Shown here: in pieces, positions 1 through 59,934 of the stretch
Position numbering within the stretch: position 1 is the stretch's first letter
Layout: each line of letters starts with the position of its first letter
Assembly: GCA_030762175.1 (NCBI GenBank)
Contig: CM060831.1
Location: 3,921,001-3,985,000, forward strand
Direction: 5' to 3'
Length of the DNA stretch: 64,000 nucleotides
Origin: Metallyticus violacea
Taxonomy: Eukaryota; Arthropoda; Insecta; Mantodea; Metallyticidae
Notes under the pieces: generated by a model
Seen by the model: only the letters and a program-made list of their open reading frames with translations
Told to the model about the DNA's origin: nothing
The model's database searches: none
Translations under genes and position numbers: made by a program

Positions 1-1915
1 CCAGGAAGTGAACAGCATGTGTGAGGTCTATATGTAAAAATATCTGTGTGATTGTGAAAATGCCATATCTTCCTACACTTAATGTTAATGTTGGCAGCAC
101 GGGCTTAGAAGCGATATCTATAATCTCATGATTGGTGTCTAATCCAGCGTGCAGTTGTAGCAGTCTAAAAAGATATGGCCATCACAAAAGGAACATGATC
201 AAATTCTGAAAATGCAGAAGGAATGGAAGCATTTTTAAGGTTTTTGTCACATTATTCATTGGTTGAAGGACCAAAGAGTGAATCAAGAAAGGGTAAATAG
301 TAATCTTGTCACGGTATTTGTTCCAAAATATATAACACATAAAATTAAAAGACAGAAGACTGCTTCTTTTCTCCAACCTCCCCCATTCTCTTTTTTTCCC
401 TGTAAAGTTGTGTCTCAGTGCTGGTGTAGTGTGGTGTGTATGTAATTGTGACCAGTTCTGTGTTAATTAACTTTAGGCCACTTTGTATATAAGCCATGTA
501 AAGTATGTATGACTTGAAAATAGATAAAGACTGCATTGGCAGAGAGGAAAGTGTACCACAGTGGCAGCTCATGCTTAACACATTGTGTTCGATATTTTCT
601 TACATAGGTTGGAAGTTTACTGTAGACATTTTGTTGTTCAGGAATTTTCAGCTAACTTATTTATACTAACTTTTTTTTTAGTTTACTTGCATATTAAACC
701 TCTTATATTTTAATTTTTATAGACAAGAAAAGTAAAGTGGGAATCCAATATGTGAAAATTTCAGCATTTCATGTAGCACACAATTATAAAGTAATATTAT
801 TTATTACTAGAAGTAATCAAATACGTATCTAGATTGAAACTTTCTTTAGGCTTAAATGGTTGTATTGTTTTTATTTAAATTGATTATTACCAAGCTATTT
901 TGCAATGGTTGTTGGTATACATGACTTTAAAAACAGATCTTGCAGATGCTAGGCATCATCAGTAGACTGAAAGTGTCTGCGTATAGATACAGAACCATTA
1001 AAAGTGGGAGGAGGCGGTAGGAGTATTGAGAAAGTTGTGGTGCAGACGCTGTTTTTGACCGGTAACAGATTCCAAGTCTTGCTTATTTGATAACCTTTGT
1101 TATATTATCTGGATGCTGCTCTAGTTCTAAGGACTTTCTTCTAGCCAGATTAAAATGTCCTGTTGTTACAATTATTTTTGGTTTCCCCCCTTTTTTTCTT
1201 CCCCCATGGCATATTTCTGGCTGATTAAAATGTAAATATCATTTATGTTGTATAAGGCATATTTTAAAGGATCTTCTGGCCATAACAATGTATATTCTTC
1301 TACATTCACATGGTACTTTACATATTTCTTTGTAGCTGAGAGGATCACTTGGGTCTTTCATGGAACACATTTTTTGGACCTATTTTTGTTGTGGCTGTGA
1401 AGATAATGTTAAAATTAAAAACATGTGGGCTGTTATGCCATGGTCTTTGTTTTAAAAACTAAAACAGAAATTTTGCCAGCAATCTCTGTCCAGCATCTTC
1501 AGTGTAGTGTGAAGTTTGTTGTGTCAGGCCAAAACAGACATGAAACAAATGATGCAGATGGCGGCCAGAGGGAGAAGGGGAAAGGAAGCTGTTTGTTATG
1601 AAGGACAGGGTTCCACATCTGGCTCAGGCGAAAACCATTATCTATATTAGAATACTGGTGTATTTCAACACTTTCCCTTCTGGCTGTGAAAGCTTTAGAT
1701 AGCTGGGAAAATAGTTTTTATGTTCTTTTTACTCAAAACCAGAGATATGATGGCATCTTATATAAGTTGCAAGAATGCATAAATTTGCTTTTTATGATTT
1801 GATAAAGAAGCTGTGGTTTTTTGATGTTTCAGGAAGGATTTATTTCTTTCTTATGGTAGCCATTTCCTTGTAAGGCTCTCTGGATATAATTAAGTTCAGT
1901 TTTAGTCTCATTAGC
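1..1915. other. AT-rich DNA without recognisable features
   Basis: No reading frame, splice pattern or repeat family is recognisable here. Short open frames near 182-581 on both strands overlap one another and look like chance. Confidence 0.5.
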
Positions 1916-1917
1916 CA

Positions 1918-2330
1918 ATGAAAAATTTTAAAAAAATGTTCAAACAGTACAGTATCATATTAGCACCTCAAAACCAATACAGTGTAAAACATTTATTGAA
2001 ATTAAACACATCAAATTCCAGTCCTAAAGAGAATAAATCTGGAATTTACAAGATTAATTGTCAAAATTGTGAAAAAATCAACATAGGGAAAACAAAGAGA
2101 AATATAGCATTAGATTGAAGGAACATAGGAGAAACATCCATTATAAGCAACTAGAGAAATCAGTGGTGACAGCACCTTTTTGGAATAAAAACCATGAGAT
2201 TAGAAAAAAGAATCAAGTTGTTGAAAACAGGAATTAAAACATATGGGAAAGGATTTACATAAAAAATCATGAGCAAAACTTAATGAATTTTGACATCCCA
2301 GAAGCAGACAGTCTTTATTCAAGTTTATTA
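1918..2330 (+). mobile_element. Penelope-like element relic, GIY-YIG endonuclease part
   Basis: A 66-codon frame contains SGIYKINCQNCEKINIGKTKR, the GIY-YIG motif region with a paired-cysteine knuckle typical of the C-terminal nuclease of Penelope-like retroelements. After a stop the similarity continues (KEHRRN..., then a FWNKNHEI-type segment) to about 2330, where NFDIPEAD resembles the C-terminal end of the other PLE copy at 18540. It is broken by stops. Confidence 0.7.
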
Positions 2331-2514
2331 TCTGCAGTCTTTATTCACGTTTATGACCACCTTCAACAAATGATCGAAAAGTCATTAAAACAGCTGCGGA
2401 TGTCCTGAACAAATCTCCAGTAAATGAAGCCAAAAGAATGTGTTTAAATAGTTTGATTCAGAAGAGATTACTAAAGCGTGTTTCAGTATGTTACATTTCA
2501 AATTCAATTAATAT

Positions 2515-2645
2515 TAAAAACATGTTTATTTATTGTATGCTTTAGTTGAACTACACATTCTTAATGCTTCACTTAGCATTAGTTCATCTAAATCATACAA
2601 TGATATCCATTATATGATTGGCTTCACTGTACAAGTTCCAATTAA
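2515..2645 (-). repeat. PLE 3'-end repeat
   Basis: The segment with cacattcttaatgcttcact and tatatgattggcttcactgt recurs at 5065-5165 and, in part, at 43660-43745 and 48265-48310, each next to PLE relics. It is therefore the terminal repeat of a Penelope-like element. Confidence 0.5.
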
Positions 2646-2960
2646 CATTTTAATTTGACAGTGCAGGTTTGCCACTGCCTCAAAAATGATTCCTTGTGAA
2701 AATTAATCTTACAACTTGCTACATGACCACCTACTCTCTGCATCTTTGATCTCATCATTTGTAACAAACTTCTTACCATAAACACTTTCTTGAGAGACCT
2801 GAGCACATGATAATCACATGGTGCTAGATAAGGAAGATGTTCAAAATGCACATCTGCAATTTTTTGTATGGGTGCAATTTATCATGGCATGGCAGCACTC
2901 CAGAATTGACTTGATTGGGGGTTTCAGGTGTTTCCCAAGGAGATGAAAGTAAATTTCACT
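2640..2960 (-). mobile_element. mariner transposase relic (C-terminal part)
   Basis: The minus strand encodes HLPYLAPCDYHVLRSLKK, the decayed PYSPDLAPxDYHLF...LK motif with the last catalytic aspartate of mariner. Upstream is a corrupted HD(N)ARPH-like segment. Only about a third of the gene remains. Confidence 0.6.
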
Positions 2961-3187
2961 ATTCACAGTGCCAGAATTGCAGTTATAGTCCAATAAGAGA
3001 GTGAGTATCTATTTTCTGACCAACCAAGTTGTACCAGAGGTTTATGAGAAAGAATATTGCTGTCTTTCTAAGTGTCAATGAACTCAACATTGTAAGAAGC
3101 TATTTCCTTCAGCTTAAACATCCATACATCATTATTGAAATTGAAGGGGGTTGAACTGTTGGTACCTATGTCACATTGGTTTACATA

Positions 3188-4491
3188 CAGAGTGATTATA
3201 TAACTGTAACACATTTCTTTCTTTATTTCAAAATGAATGATGCTAGCCACAACTTATAATACCTCATATATAGAATATATTTGGGAAATCATTAACCTCT
3301 ATTGAAAATGTTGAAAATGTCCTCCATCTATAAGGCACAACTCAATAGTCCTTCCATTGTACTGGCCACTCGTTGGAGGACTATATTGTCATTACACTAA
3401 TTCCCTGTGTAATGTTGTGCTTCAGATCGTCAGTGTCTGGTGACATGTGTCATAAACTCTGTAATTTAAGTTACTCCATAAGAAGAAGTCTGGTATTGTC
3501 AAATCAGGAGATCTTGATGGGAACAGGTTCTTGGAGATAACGGGTCATCAAAGAAACTTCCAATTAGCTCCATGGATTAGCTTGATGTATGGCATAGAGC
3601 CATTTGTTGAAAATATCCATGATCCAGCTCTAAATCATCCAGTTGCCTGAAAAAACTCCATGAAAGTCCCGTGATACTATGCAGTGTCCATGGTCTGGTC
3701 AAAAAAAAATTAATCCCACTATTCTCTGTAAGAATATTGCACACAAAAGTCCCGACTTTAATTGGGTGAATGACATATGAATTTTGGATGGCCCAATAGC
3801 ATGAGTTCTCAAGCCGATAAATGTAGCTATGCTTCTTCTGTGAACTATTGATGGATATTAGGCCAGGATTTTGCACAATGAATGTCGGAAACCATTGGCA
3901 ATACTTCACTCTTTTACCTTATATGGTTCCTGCAACTGATGGACAGCTGTAACCCTATATGGTTTTATATAAACACTTTTCACAGCTCTCTGACACATTA
4001 CATTGAGTAGGTGTAACCCGGTCTCCTGCAACAATCATCTTAATGACTTATGAGGTGGCCGCCAGTCATGCCCAGACATACACAACAACCGTGGGCAGTT
4101 TAGGTGAACGATGTTTGTCCTTTCTCACTCATCATTTCCAAAATGTTTACCAGTGCCATTATTGTGTTTCTTTCAGGGGGGATTGCAAATAACATTTTCT
4201 CTGTGGTGTGCTCTTTGAGTAATTGTAATTGAATTTATAATCCAGTATTGCTTCGCAAGTAAGAGCCATTGATTTAATGTGTACTGCATTTTCAGAGCAA
4301 CTAGAACAAAATATCGAAAACAGCTGCCAAATATAAAAGCCAACAATAAAGAATAAACATTTGTACATCTCATGACAGGGAATGAAAACTCCCAAATAGC
4401 CCGCTTAATTTGATGTTAAAATCAGAACATTAGGTGAGTTTTCAGCCAAATATATAAAGAAAGAAATGTGCTAGTTCTATATAAATCACTA
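3188..4491 (-). mobile_element. 1.3-kb TIR DNA transposon, copy 1 (Tc1/mariner superfamily, inactive)
   Basis: Terminal inverted repeats share gtgatttatata, gaactagcacatttc and tttctttatatattt-like blocks: CAGAGTGATT at 3189 and its complement AATCACT near 4488. The minus strand has a 110-codon frame (3577-3909) and flanking fragments corresponding to a DDE transposase, including DHGYFQQ. Copy 2 at 20021-21622 has the same ends and decayed protein. The length without insertions is about 1.3 kb in both. Many stops; dead. Confidence 0.75.
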
Positions 4492-4864
4492 GAATAATAT
4501 GGCATGCCAAGTCATGACTAATCATCAGTTCTGCAGCCATCTTGTTGATTATTACTGCCAATTTTCCTGTATAATGTGGTCAACCTTAGTGATATAATTG
4601 GTGTGTTCATTTGATATGCACCAGCAAACTTGACCCCTACTTTTAAACTTTGTCACTCATGTTACACACATGCCTCCCCATATTACCTTTTCATCAAATG
4701 AATATCTGCTAGTTTCTCATCTTCACTACCCAAGAAACGAATAACTCCATATTGCTCCTCTCTTATGTATTCACCCATAACAGCAGTGATCTGTGTGACA
4801 TCAAATATTAACAACAGTGAACATAATTGATATTATCAGTTATTAACTAGCAACTTGGGCGAAA

Positions 4865-5165
4865 ATGTACATCTACAAATACAAAGACAGTCTAATGAAC
4901 TTCAACGCTACCAGGGATGAAAACATAAACTACAATTTTATCACACTGCCACCAGAGCAGAATACACATTCCCACATATTAATGAATTATCAAACAGTTG
5001 AATTTTAGCCTGGCTTATGATGAGAACAAAATTTTTTCAAAACCGGTTCTATATATTATGACAAGTAAATGAAGCATTAAGAGTGTGTAGTTCAACTGAA
5101 TCATACAATAATATCAATTATATGATTGGCTTCACTCTACAAGTTCGAATTTCCATTTTAACAGT
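4865..5165 (+). mobile_element. PLE 3' fragment
   Basis: The plus strand encodes YKDSLMNFNATRDENINYNF, matching YRDRIMNFDTSRNENINFKF in the larger PLE at 17046-18760, followed by the shared 3'-end repeat (gtgtgtagttcaactgaatc). Confidence 0.6.
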
Positions 5166-5726
5166 AAACATGCCTGCATATGTACCTAACGAGGCAAAGT
5201 GAAAAATTACTATAGTACAACTGTCTTCTTCAACTCATTTTATCATTTTTAGAGCAAGACTAAAGCTACTTGTTTACTCTGATTCATATTACCTTATTGA
5301 AATTTATTGAAAATGCTAAGAAAAATACAAACTACGGGGTCTCCACCTATCTTGCACAGGTCATTTTAGGTGTACCTTCTCACGATTATAGAAATTTTAA
5401 TACAATAATGATTTTATACTAACCCTTTATCTACATTCTAAATAGTCTTTGGTTCATCGGTCATTTTACTTATTATTGAAGCAGAAATAAAAGGGACACT
5501 TTTTTGTTAGTAATTTATAATAAATTTTTATTCAAGAATATTTATTTTTTATATAGTTGCACATCATTACAATTTGATTTTAAGTTATGAAGTTTGAACC
5601 TAAAAGCATTAAAATGAAAATACCTTGGTACAGTATCATTATGCAGTCAAGAGACATAAAATAAAATATTTTTAATTTTATTAAATTACCTAAACACTGT
5701 TTCCAATTGACATGTTAGTACTACTC
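5166..5726. other. AT-rich DNA without recognisable features
   Basis: No recognisable coding or repeat signal. Confidence 0.4.
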
Positions 5727-5987
5727 TGCTAGTCCTGGTGATCAAACAGTAATCATACTTGTCATGGGTTCAAACCCAACCAGAGTTAATATATATTTAG
5801 GGGTGTAAAAATCTTAAATATAGCTTCCTACTGAAGGGAAGTAAAACCATGGGTCTTGCGTCATAGATTTAGGGCACATAAAAGAGCCTCAAGCCTAAAA
5901 GAAGAGCCTTTGAGCAAAATTTATTTGCTGTTTTATGCTCTGAATTGAATGGGGCAACAATGAGCAGAGAGGTAAATGAGTAAACAA
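5727..5987 (+). repeat. SINE family A, copy A1 (old)
   Basis: A decayed copy of a tRNA-derived SINE: a remnant pol III B box (gggttcaaaccc), then the diagnostic body agggaagtaaaaccatgggt and cctcaagcctaaaagaagag. It is more diverged than copies near 51-58 kb. Confidence 0.7.
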
Positions 5988-5989
5988 AT

Positions 5990-6955
5990 TGTCAGCAAAT
6001 TCACAATCTTCGGTGCAATGTTCATAGTTCATCATCTAAAGTGTAAGAAACACAAACTTTCCATTGTTATAAGAAAGCATTTTTGTGGAATACTGTTAAA
6101 GTATGTGTCAAAATTATTTTGGGGGTCTAATATGCAGATGTCAAAAAGGTTTTATTTTCTTTACTCTGTAAGATTTGTTGGGTCTTCACAAATAGGGGTC
6201 CCCTTCCAAATGTGTCTAGAAAGTGCATATCTTATAAAAAAATTATGAGTTTAATTATAGAATCTTGATTTGATCTAAAGTAAAACACTAAAAATCACAT
6301 CCACACATTAAAACACTCTTGAAGTTTCACAATTAAACTTATTAAAAGTAATTTTGGTACATGTTTCATGAGACTAATTGCTTACATTAACAACAATCGA
6401 TGACTGACCTAGGTAGGCTAGGTGTGGACTCCAGCATAACCTTCAAACATATTAATTATAGGATATTGAACTTTACAAACACTCATTTTGTTTCAATATT
6501 TAATACAATTATTTTCATTGTAAAATATTTATAGTTGGTTTATATAAAACTCCAATAACTTTAATGAAAAAATCTGATACAGCAACTTTGAAAAAAAACT
6601 TTCAATGCTTTGTTCAAGTTCCTATACTATGTTTTATCACACTGTAGCAGTGTGCAAAGATAAACATGTGCCATTAGAATTTTTCTGAAAATTTTAGGAA
6701 TAGAAAGTTATTTTTAAAATCATGACAAATGGTTTGTTTGTTCTATGTTTTAAGATACACATGAGAAATGCTGAATACAAATACACTGACCAATCCAGTA
6801 TTGCATACCAATTTTTGTTCAAATACCATGAATACCAAAATGAACGAAAACTTTTAAATGCTATCCAGAAACCACAGGAGAGAATTTGTCAATACACAGA
6901 AATAAGTAAAATGTAGTTAATTTTGACCTTTGAAATGACATCTCCAAATTCATAA
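5990..6955. other. AT-rich DNA without recognisable features
   Basis: Short open frames (5976-6248, 6722-6916) show no known motif and no splice context. Confidence 0.4.
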
Positions 6956-7065
6956 AATTTACATCTGCTTTACCATGCTGGAAAGCTTGAGAGTGATCCA
7001 TGCTGATGATAAAGACAATAGCCTTCGAAACATGTCGAAGTAAATTGGTAAAACTAGTGACATAT
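6956..7065 (+). repeat. Dispersed repeat, probable PLE terminal segment
   Basis: The segment gatgataaagacaatagcct, followed by tcgaaacatgt, recurs as gatgatgaagacaatagccc at about 26055-26115. The pattern 'gatgaagacaatagccttcgaaacatg' in pieces is typical of PLE end repeats. Confidence 0.4.
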
Positions 7066-7165
7066 GAGTGATTTCGTATCAAAATTATATATTTATGTTA
7101 CATTTCAATCGAAAATTTCCACCATCTACATATTCCTTGCTTTTTATATAGGATTGTTGATTTGT

Positions 7166-7449
7166 TTTATTAACGGGCGCTCTTTAAGTTCTCAGGTCAT
7201 CAGCATCCCATTAAATTCAGAGTGTGAAATGGCAGAGAAATGTTGCTCTGAGGCCTCTTCTTTTGACCTTGAGGTTCTTTTATACATGGTAAATTTACAA
7301 TATGGGACCACAGCTTTACTTCCCTTCTGAAGGCAGTCATACTTAAGATTTTTATGCCCGAAAAAATCCATCGATCCTGGCCGGGATCAAACCTGCAATC
7401 TTGGGTTTGGGAGGCAAATACGGTTTTTACTATACCACCAGGACAGACT
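7166..7449 (-). repeat. SINE family A, copy A2
   Basis: A full-length copy on the minus strand. The tRNA-like head with B-box complement (ccgggatcaaacctgcaatc) lies at the right and the tail gctctttaagttctcaggtc at the left. A short overlapping open frame is incidental. Confidence 0.8.
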
Positions 7450-7585
7450 TTTATATAGGGTATCCCATTGAACATAGAATTTATTTGATAATCTAAACAC
7501 TAATTGAAATATTGTAATGAAATTTGAAACAACCTTTCCTTACTTTATGAGTTTTTTTTATTTTATTTATTTAATTATTTTTTTT

Positions 7586-7859
7586 AATGGTGTTTAACAT
7601 CCGTTTTTACTACTGAGGCATCACAGACAGTGGACACTGATAATGCATGAGATGAAATGATATATTGGGAAAGGATTTTTTAAGGAATGAAACATTCCAG
7701 GTCTAAGTTTAGGGTACCTCCCCAGCATTTGCCATTTATGAGAACTGAGGAAAACCTGGAAAAAACCTCAGTCAGGGAGGACGGTCTTGCAGGATTCGAA
7801 CTCCAGACCTCCCGCTCATGAGTCTGCATCTTAACGTCCTCGGCCACCCATGGCGGTCT
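7586..7859 (-). repeat. SINE family B, copy B1
   Basis: A full-length copy on the minus strand. The head ccgccatgggtggccgagga and B box gagttcgaatcctgc are readable on the reverse strand, then the ggttttcctcagttctcata body and a gatgttaaacaccatt-like tail. The nearby open frame 7680-7928 is a SINE artefact. Confidence 0.85.
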
Positions 7860-8770
7860 TTTACTGTATGAGAAACGTGATATCATTATAACATGGGCCG
7901 GAAAGACAGAATAAACCCACTGCACCATATTTTAGAAAGTCATTGCTAGTACATCTGTTATCTCTGTTTTAGTTTCTTCAGTAATGTTTACTTTCAAGGC
8001 ATCTATGGTTCATAGCTTATTGTGGTTAACTCTCCCTTTCAGATACATTCATATAAATAAACAGGCAAGTTTGGTTGCCAAAGACCCTAACTCTTATGAA
8101 AGCCAGTAGACAGTCCTTCATATTTTGGATCATTTCCTCAATATTGTGGATGACCTCTTGCATAAAGTTCCCTTGATTTCCAGTTTCTTTGACAATTCCA
8201 AAATGCTAGATTGGCTTGGTGGGATGTCGGCCTCTAAATCTCTCCAGAAATCACTTGGCATGATTTTACCAAATATGTTTTCCAATAAGTATGAATAATA
8301 AACTCTTTCTCCTCCAGAGTATATCTGTAAACTACCATGAGTGAACTTGTACATGCATGCATGAACTCTTTTGGACAACGTATCATATCTTTATTAAAAT
8401 GTGAATGGAAGATTGTGAAACTTCATAATATGGTAGCAGTCATAAGGAGAAGATGTGAGCTTGTCCGAAGCTATTAACCCACCCATGCAACCCCAAAATA
8501 GCAATTTAATTTATAGCAAATAATGATGTTTGAGCAGTGAATGCACTAGATTCCAGCACAGTTGAAATAGCGTGAAAAGACTGGCTACCTCTTGGATACC
8601 TCTCAAGTATAGATTTAAGGCAGTTTTGCTATAGCAAATGTGCATGAAAACAACAGTAATCTTAAAATGTTAGGTTTAAGTTAATAAGTTACATTTCTCA
8701 AGTTCCATTTGCAAGCTTCACTTTAATAGGTCCCTATAGTAATATTAAGTAACTGCTGGTGACTCTGAAA
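7860..8770. other. DNA without recognisable features
   Basis: No recognised gene or repeat. An 82-codon minus frame (8130-8378) has no known motif. Confidence 0.4.
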
Positions 8771-8771
8771 A

Positions 8772-8831
8772 ATAGTGGATGAACATAAGAAAGTGATGTA
8801 CATAGTGGATGAACATAAGAAAGTGATGTAC
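8772..8831. repeat. 30-bp tandem duplication
   Basis: Two perfect 30-bp units beginning atagtggatgaacataagaa lie head to tail. Confidence 0.85.
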
Positions 8832-8925
8832 AGAGCTGCCCTGATAGGGTATAATAGAATATGTAGATGCAATGGCACATTTTGAAGAAAATTAAGGGAT
8901 TTAAATTAGCAGAGCAGAATACATC

Positions 8926-9860
8926 ATATTTACGCAAATCTAATGTACCATCAAATGTAATGTGCACCCAAACTCGAAACTTAAAAGAAAAAATATTTTG
9001 GCATATTTTGTGTGGCATCTTAGAGATAAGGGTGTTCGCTTCATAAAATGATAAGAATTTATAAGTGGATTATTGTTTCATCTTGGAACTTGTAGAACAA
9101 AATCCGTCACTCATCCTGTTGCCAGGACAGTTGGCATAGATCAAAGAAGAGAAGTTATTTCTTATGGTGTCGCTAGTCACAGGTTACCTGTTCTTCCTCC
9201 TTTCAAGTGAAAATTCCAAAACTTTTTCTTCAATGTTGGGTGTCTTTCTTTGTAAGGATCAATTAATTTCTTTCTACTAGCTATAGTTGCAAATAATACC
9301 AATTTCTTAAGTAAAAATTTTACTTACGAAGCTGTAGATAATGGAGTGGTAATATATCCTACATTAATGTGTTCAGTTATTAACACCATATTAACACTAA
9401 TTCCACTTACTTTTTTAAAACTAAGTTTTAAAAAAGTAAATGGAGTTAGTGTTAACAACTGAACACATTAATGTAAGAAATACCAATTTCTGTTGCTGCC
9501 ATAAGCGAATGTTGCTTCAGCCACTTTGAACTCTCTTCCTGCCTTTCTGTTACAATTTTTTCAGCTTAAAGAATTATTTTACGCTTGAAAGTCATCATAG
9601 GATGTTCTCTGTTAGCCCTCCATTTCATGACAATGTGCTATTCAAATGCTACTGCAATAATAGGCCAACAATAAATTTAACAAAGTCTAGAATTGCAGCA
9701 ATGCATTATGACATAATAAATGATCAATTTGAATGAAGTTACTAGCAAACTGTGGAATGGATTTGCACTTGAATCTAATACTCCATCAAATCTAATATGC
9801 ACCATAATTTTGAAAAGTAAATTTGAACAAAAACATGCACTTTAGATTCAATAAATATAG
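8926..9860 (-). mobile_element. pogo-derived non-autonomous element, copy P1
   Basis: The ends carry inverted motifs (tttacgcaaatctaatgt; complement of ctttagattcaataaat). The interior matches copy P2 at 16327-17054 over its whole length (e.g. catcctgttgccaggacagt). Without its 172-bp insertion it is about 750 bp, close to P2 at about 730 bp. The protein relic is described under P2. Confidence 0.7.
9295..9490. mobile_element. Hairpin element with 12-bp target duplication, inserted in P1
   Basis: Relative to P2, P1 contains an extra segment 9307-9478 bracketed by the direct repeat aataccaatttc (9295-9306, 9479-9490), which occurs once at this place in P2. Its right part (9361-9475) folds back: cattaatgtgttcagtta opens one arm and its complement closes the other, arms about 50-60 bp with an 11-bp gap. 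Confidence 0.75.
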
Positions 9861-9861
9861 T

Positions 9862-10485
9862 ACATTTGCAAGGTATGTAGAAAATTACCTTGCAGAGTAT
9901 AGGATGAGGTGTAGTAACAGTTCATAAGGAAAGAATACCATGAACTTAAAGCAAAATCAGAAATTAAAACAAACATAGGGGGATTAAGGAAGTAGTTTCA
10001 ACATAATGTGTGAATATCCTGAACTGAATGATAGGACAAATAATGAAATGGAGAGAGAAAGCTTCAGACAGAGACAGACTGGCAGGTGCCAAACTACAGA
10101 CACATTCCATTTCATTTCCCACAAAAAAAAAAAGGTACTCCTGTGGCAATATATCATTGATATAAAAATTATTAAAAAAATTTCGGGTTAAATTGCAAGT
10201 AAGACGCTCTTTACTTTTTCTAGTAAAACATTGATAGAGAGAGTTTCCTTTGTTTTGATATCTATAGAAAGTTAATCCCTCTGGAAAAGTATCAAATTGT
10301 AGTAAAATGCCTACATTAGATAGCACAGATAGTTTTTATTTGGAAGACCTTAATATTAACAATTCTTTTTTTACATTTAGCAATATCTGTGCATGTTAGG
10401 CAGTGTAATAGTGCATTAAACTCTGAAACTTTTCGCTATGAATTGCAACAGTGTTTAACTTATACACTTAAAGAGGTCGGTATTA
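9862..10485. other. DNA without recognisable features
   Basis: Overlapping open frames on both strands (9964-10326 and 10006-10191) have no recognisable motif. Confidence 0.35.
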
Positions 10486-10489
10486 GTTG

Positions 10490-10770
10490 GCACTATACTT
10501 CACTAATTTATTAATTTATCAGAACATATTTCAAGAGCTTTTGCTCTCATCTTCAGCTGGGGACTGACTAATCCTGGCAGGTGATGATGTGTTCTAATAT
10601 ACAGCAAAACAGGAAGTTCAATTGATGGGATGTCTGAATTCATAACACAATTCTTATTCTTTAAAATGGAAATCTTTTGAATACTGTGGGATTGTTGGTA
10701 GCTTTCAATAGTTGGTTTATTTTGCAATGTCATGATTATAAGTTCAAAAATGACCTGCACTATCAATTAT
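10490..10770 (-). repeat. Possible PLE terminal segment
   Basis: The reverse strand reads ccagctgaagatgagagcaa then aagctcttgaaatatg. This 'gaagatgarr...gctcttgaaatatg' pattern resembles PLE end repeats such as those at 6956 and 25980. Weak evidence. Confidence 0.3.
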
Positions 10771-10941
10771 CCATCTGTTTACATTTTACATTTCTAAAGT
10801 TTTCTTTCGCCCCTGTCTCCAAATTTCTTATTGTTCTGCATAGTGTATCTGATCACAATCCAAAATCTGATACACTCCTGCATTTTTGTTGGATGGAATA
10901 ACATCTTTTATGATTCTGTTCAAAAGGTTCCCAATGTTAAA

Positions 10942-10947
10942 TTTATT
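10942..10947 (-). terminator. Candidate polyadenylation signal AATAAA
   Basis: A minus-strand AATAAA lies about 170 bp beyond the proposed exon 9 stop. The hexamer is common by chance in AT-rich DNA, so this is weak support on its own. Confidence 0.3.
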
Positions 10948-11113
10948 TTGTGCTGCCAACACAGTATCAAAATTTTAAAAAAATTTCATTAATGTCCTGT
11001 TTGCTCAAGGATGGTATATGAATTTTTTTAAATATAAATCGCCTAATACTGCCTCTTTATGTGTATAATGAATCAACTTTACTGTTTCTAGCTTATATTA
11101 AGTTAACAAGTGG

Positions 11114-58818
<47,705 letters not shown>

Positions 58819-58975
58819 GGCGTGTTACTCGCTCAGCTGATCTTGACAGTACTACTAGTAGTATTAGTAGCCCGCGCCGCAATTCGCAACAGCTGTTATA
58901 CACAGCGCATGCGCGGAAAATAGCGTGCTAGTTGTGATAAGTCACGCAAAATCGCGTTCCGGAAAAAAACTACAT
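58819..58975 (-). promoter_or_regulatory. CpG-rich probable promoter / 5' UTR of the phospho-lyase gene
   Basis: Just upstream of the start codon the DNA becomes locally rich in CG dinucleotides (ccgcgccgc, gcgcatgcgcgg, tcgcgttccgg). A perfect palindromic NRF-1-type site GCGCATGCGC lies at 58905-58914. No convincing TATA box is visible. A TATA-less CpG promoter suits a housekeeping metabolic enzyme. The transcription start is not determined. Confidence 0.55.
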
Positions 58976-59930
58976 ATTAATGACTTACTCTTATTATGTT
59001 GCGTTTAAACAGTGAAATGCAAAGTTGACTGAAAAACTGTATATTACATTTTTAAAACTCTTAAATGTTTTAGTTCTTGAAAGGGTCGGCGCGACAATAT
59101 AACTAATGCAGACATCTGCAACTTTAGGGACGTTCATTTCCCAAACCTAAATAATTCACGAAAGTTTAGCATTAACTTTTTTATAAATGATGTTTAACGC
59201 TCGTTTTTACTGCTGAGACATCACAGGTAGTGGACACTGATGACAGAGCCCAAAATGCGTTCTCTATCTGAGTGGATATGTTTAAGAGTCAGATAAAAAT
59301 AAACATGTTTCCGTACATTGGGGCCGGTAAGGTCAGTTTTTATTTATTTATTGTTGTGAATTTTTTCTGCGGTTATTTATTCACTTTTAAAAAGCACATG
59401 CAAGTTTCAATATATCTAAGTGGAAAATGTTATAAACATTATATAACATGTTCACTCACAAAATATCTATTGAGCATTTTGTTATACATTTATTTCTTTT
59501 CAAGCATTCAAAAACTTTTCCCTCAACCCTTTCACTTAAGCTCTTTAAATAGCAGGACTTTCATTAGTGAAAGGAACGCACGATTACCTCTGGCATACAA
59601 ATATCAGAAAGTACTGTAGTTTTGAATAGTCCTGACGAATGACATTTTATCCATCTGCGCGGGACAATTTTAGAAAATTTGTGGTTGGGGTAACTTCTCA
59701 GGTGCATAAATGTAACAAACAATTGCAACCGAGAAAGACGAGAGTGGTACAGCTGTGCAATAAACCGTCCCTACAATGTGTTCAGTACGGAAGTAAGAGA
59801 GATACCAGCCCGATTCCCCTATAAACGCATAAACAGAAAATGAACTCGTCCAGAAACAATTGCGCATCTGTTGCTCATTCGCCAGGACTATTCAAAACTA
59901 CCTACTCTGTCTTGATCAACATTTCCGTTA
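58976..59930. other. Upstream DNA, mostly featureless, with one SINE B tail
   Basis: The SINE B tail at 59186-59247 is listed separately. A 115-codon plus frame (59272-59619) has no known motif. Confidence 0.35.
59186..59247 (-). repeat. SINE family B, tail-only fragment B9
   Basis: gatgtttaacgctcgttttt then tgctgagacatcacaggtag and tggacactgatgac are the complement of the SINE B 3' end. Confidence 0.7.
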
Positions 59931-59934
59931 TGTC

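Noticed and set aside
59272..59619. 115-codon hydrophobic plus-strand frame upstream of the promoter
   Set aside because: Phe/Ile/Lys-rich composition expected of AT-rich DNA; no motif. A divergent gene here cannot be supported.
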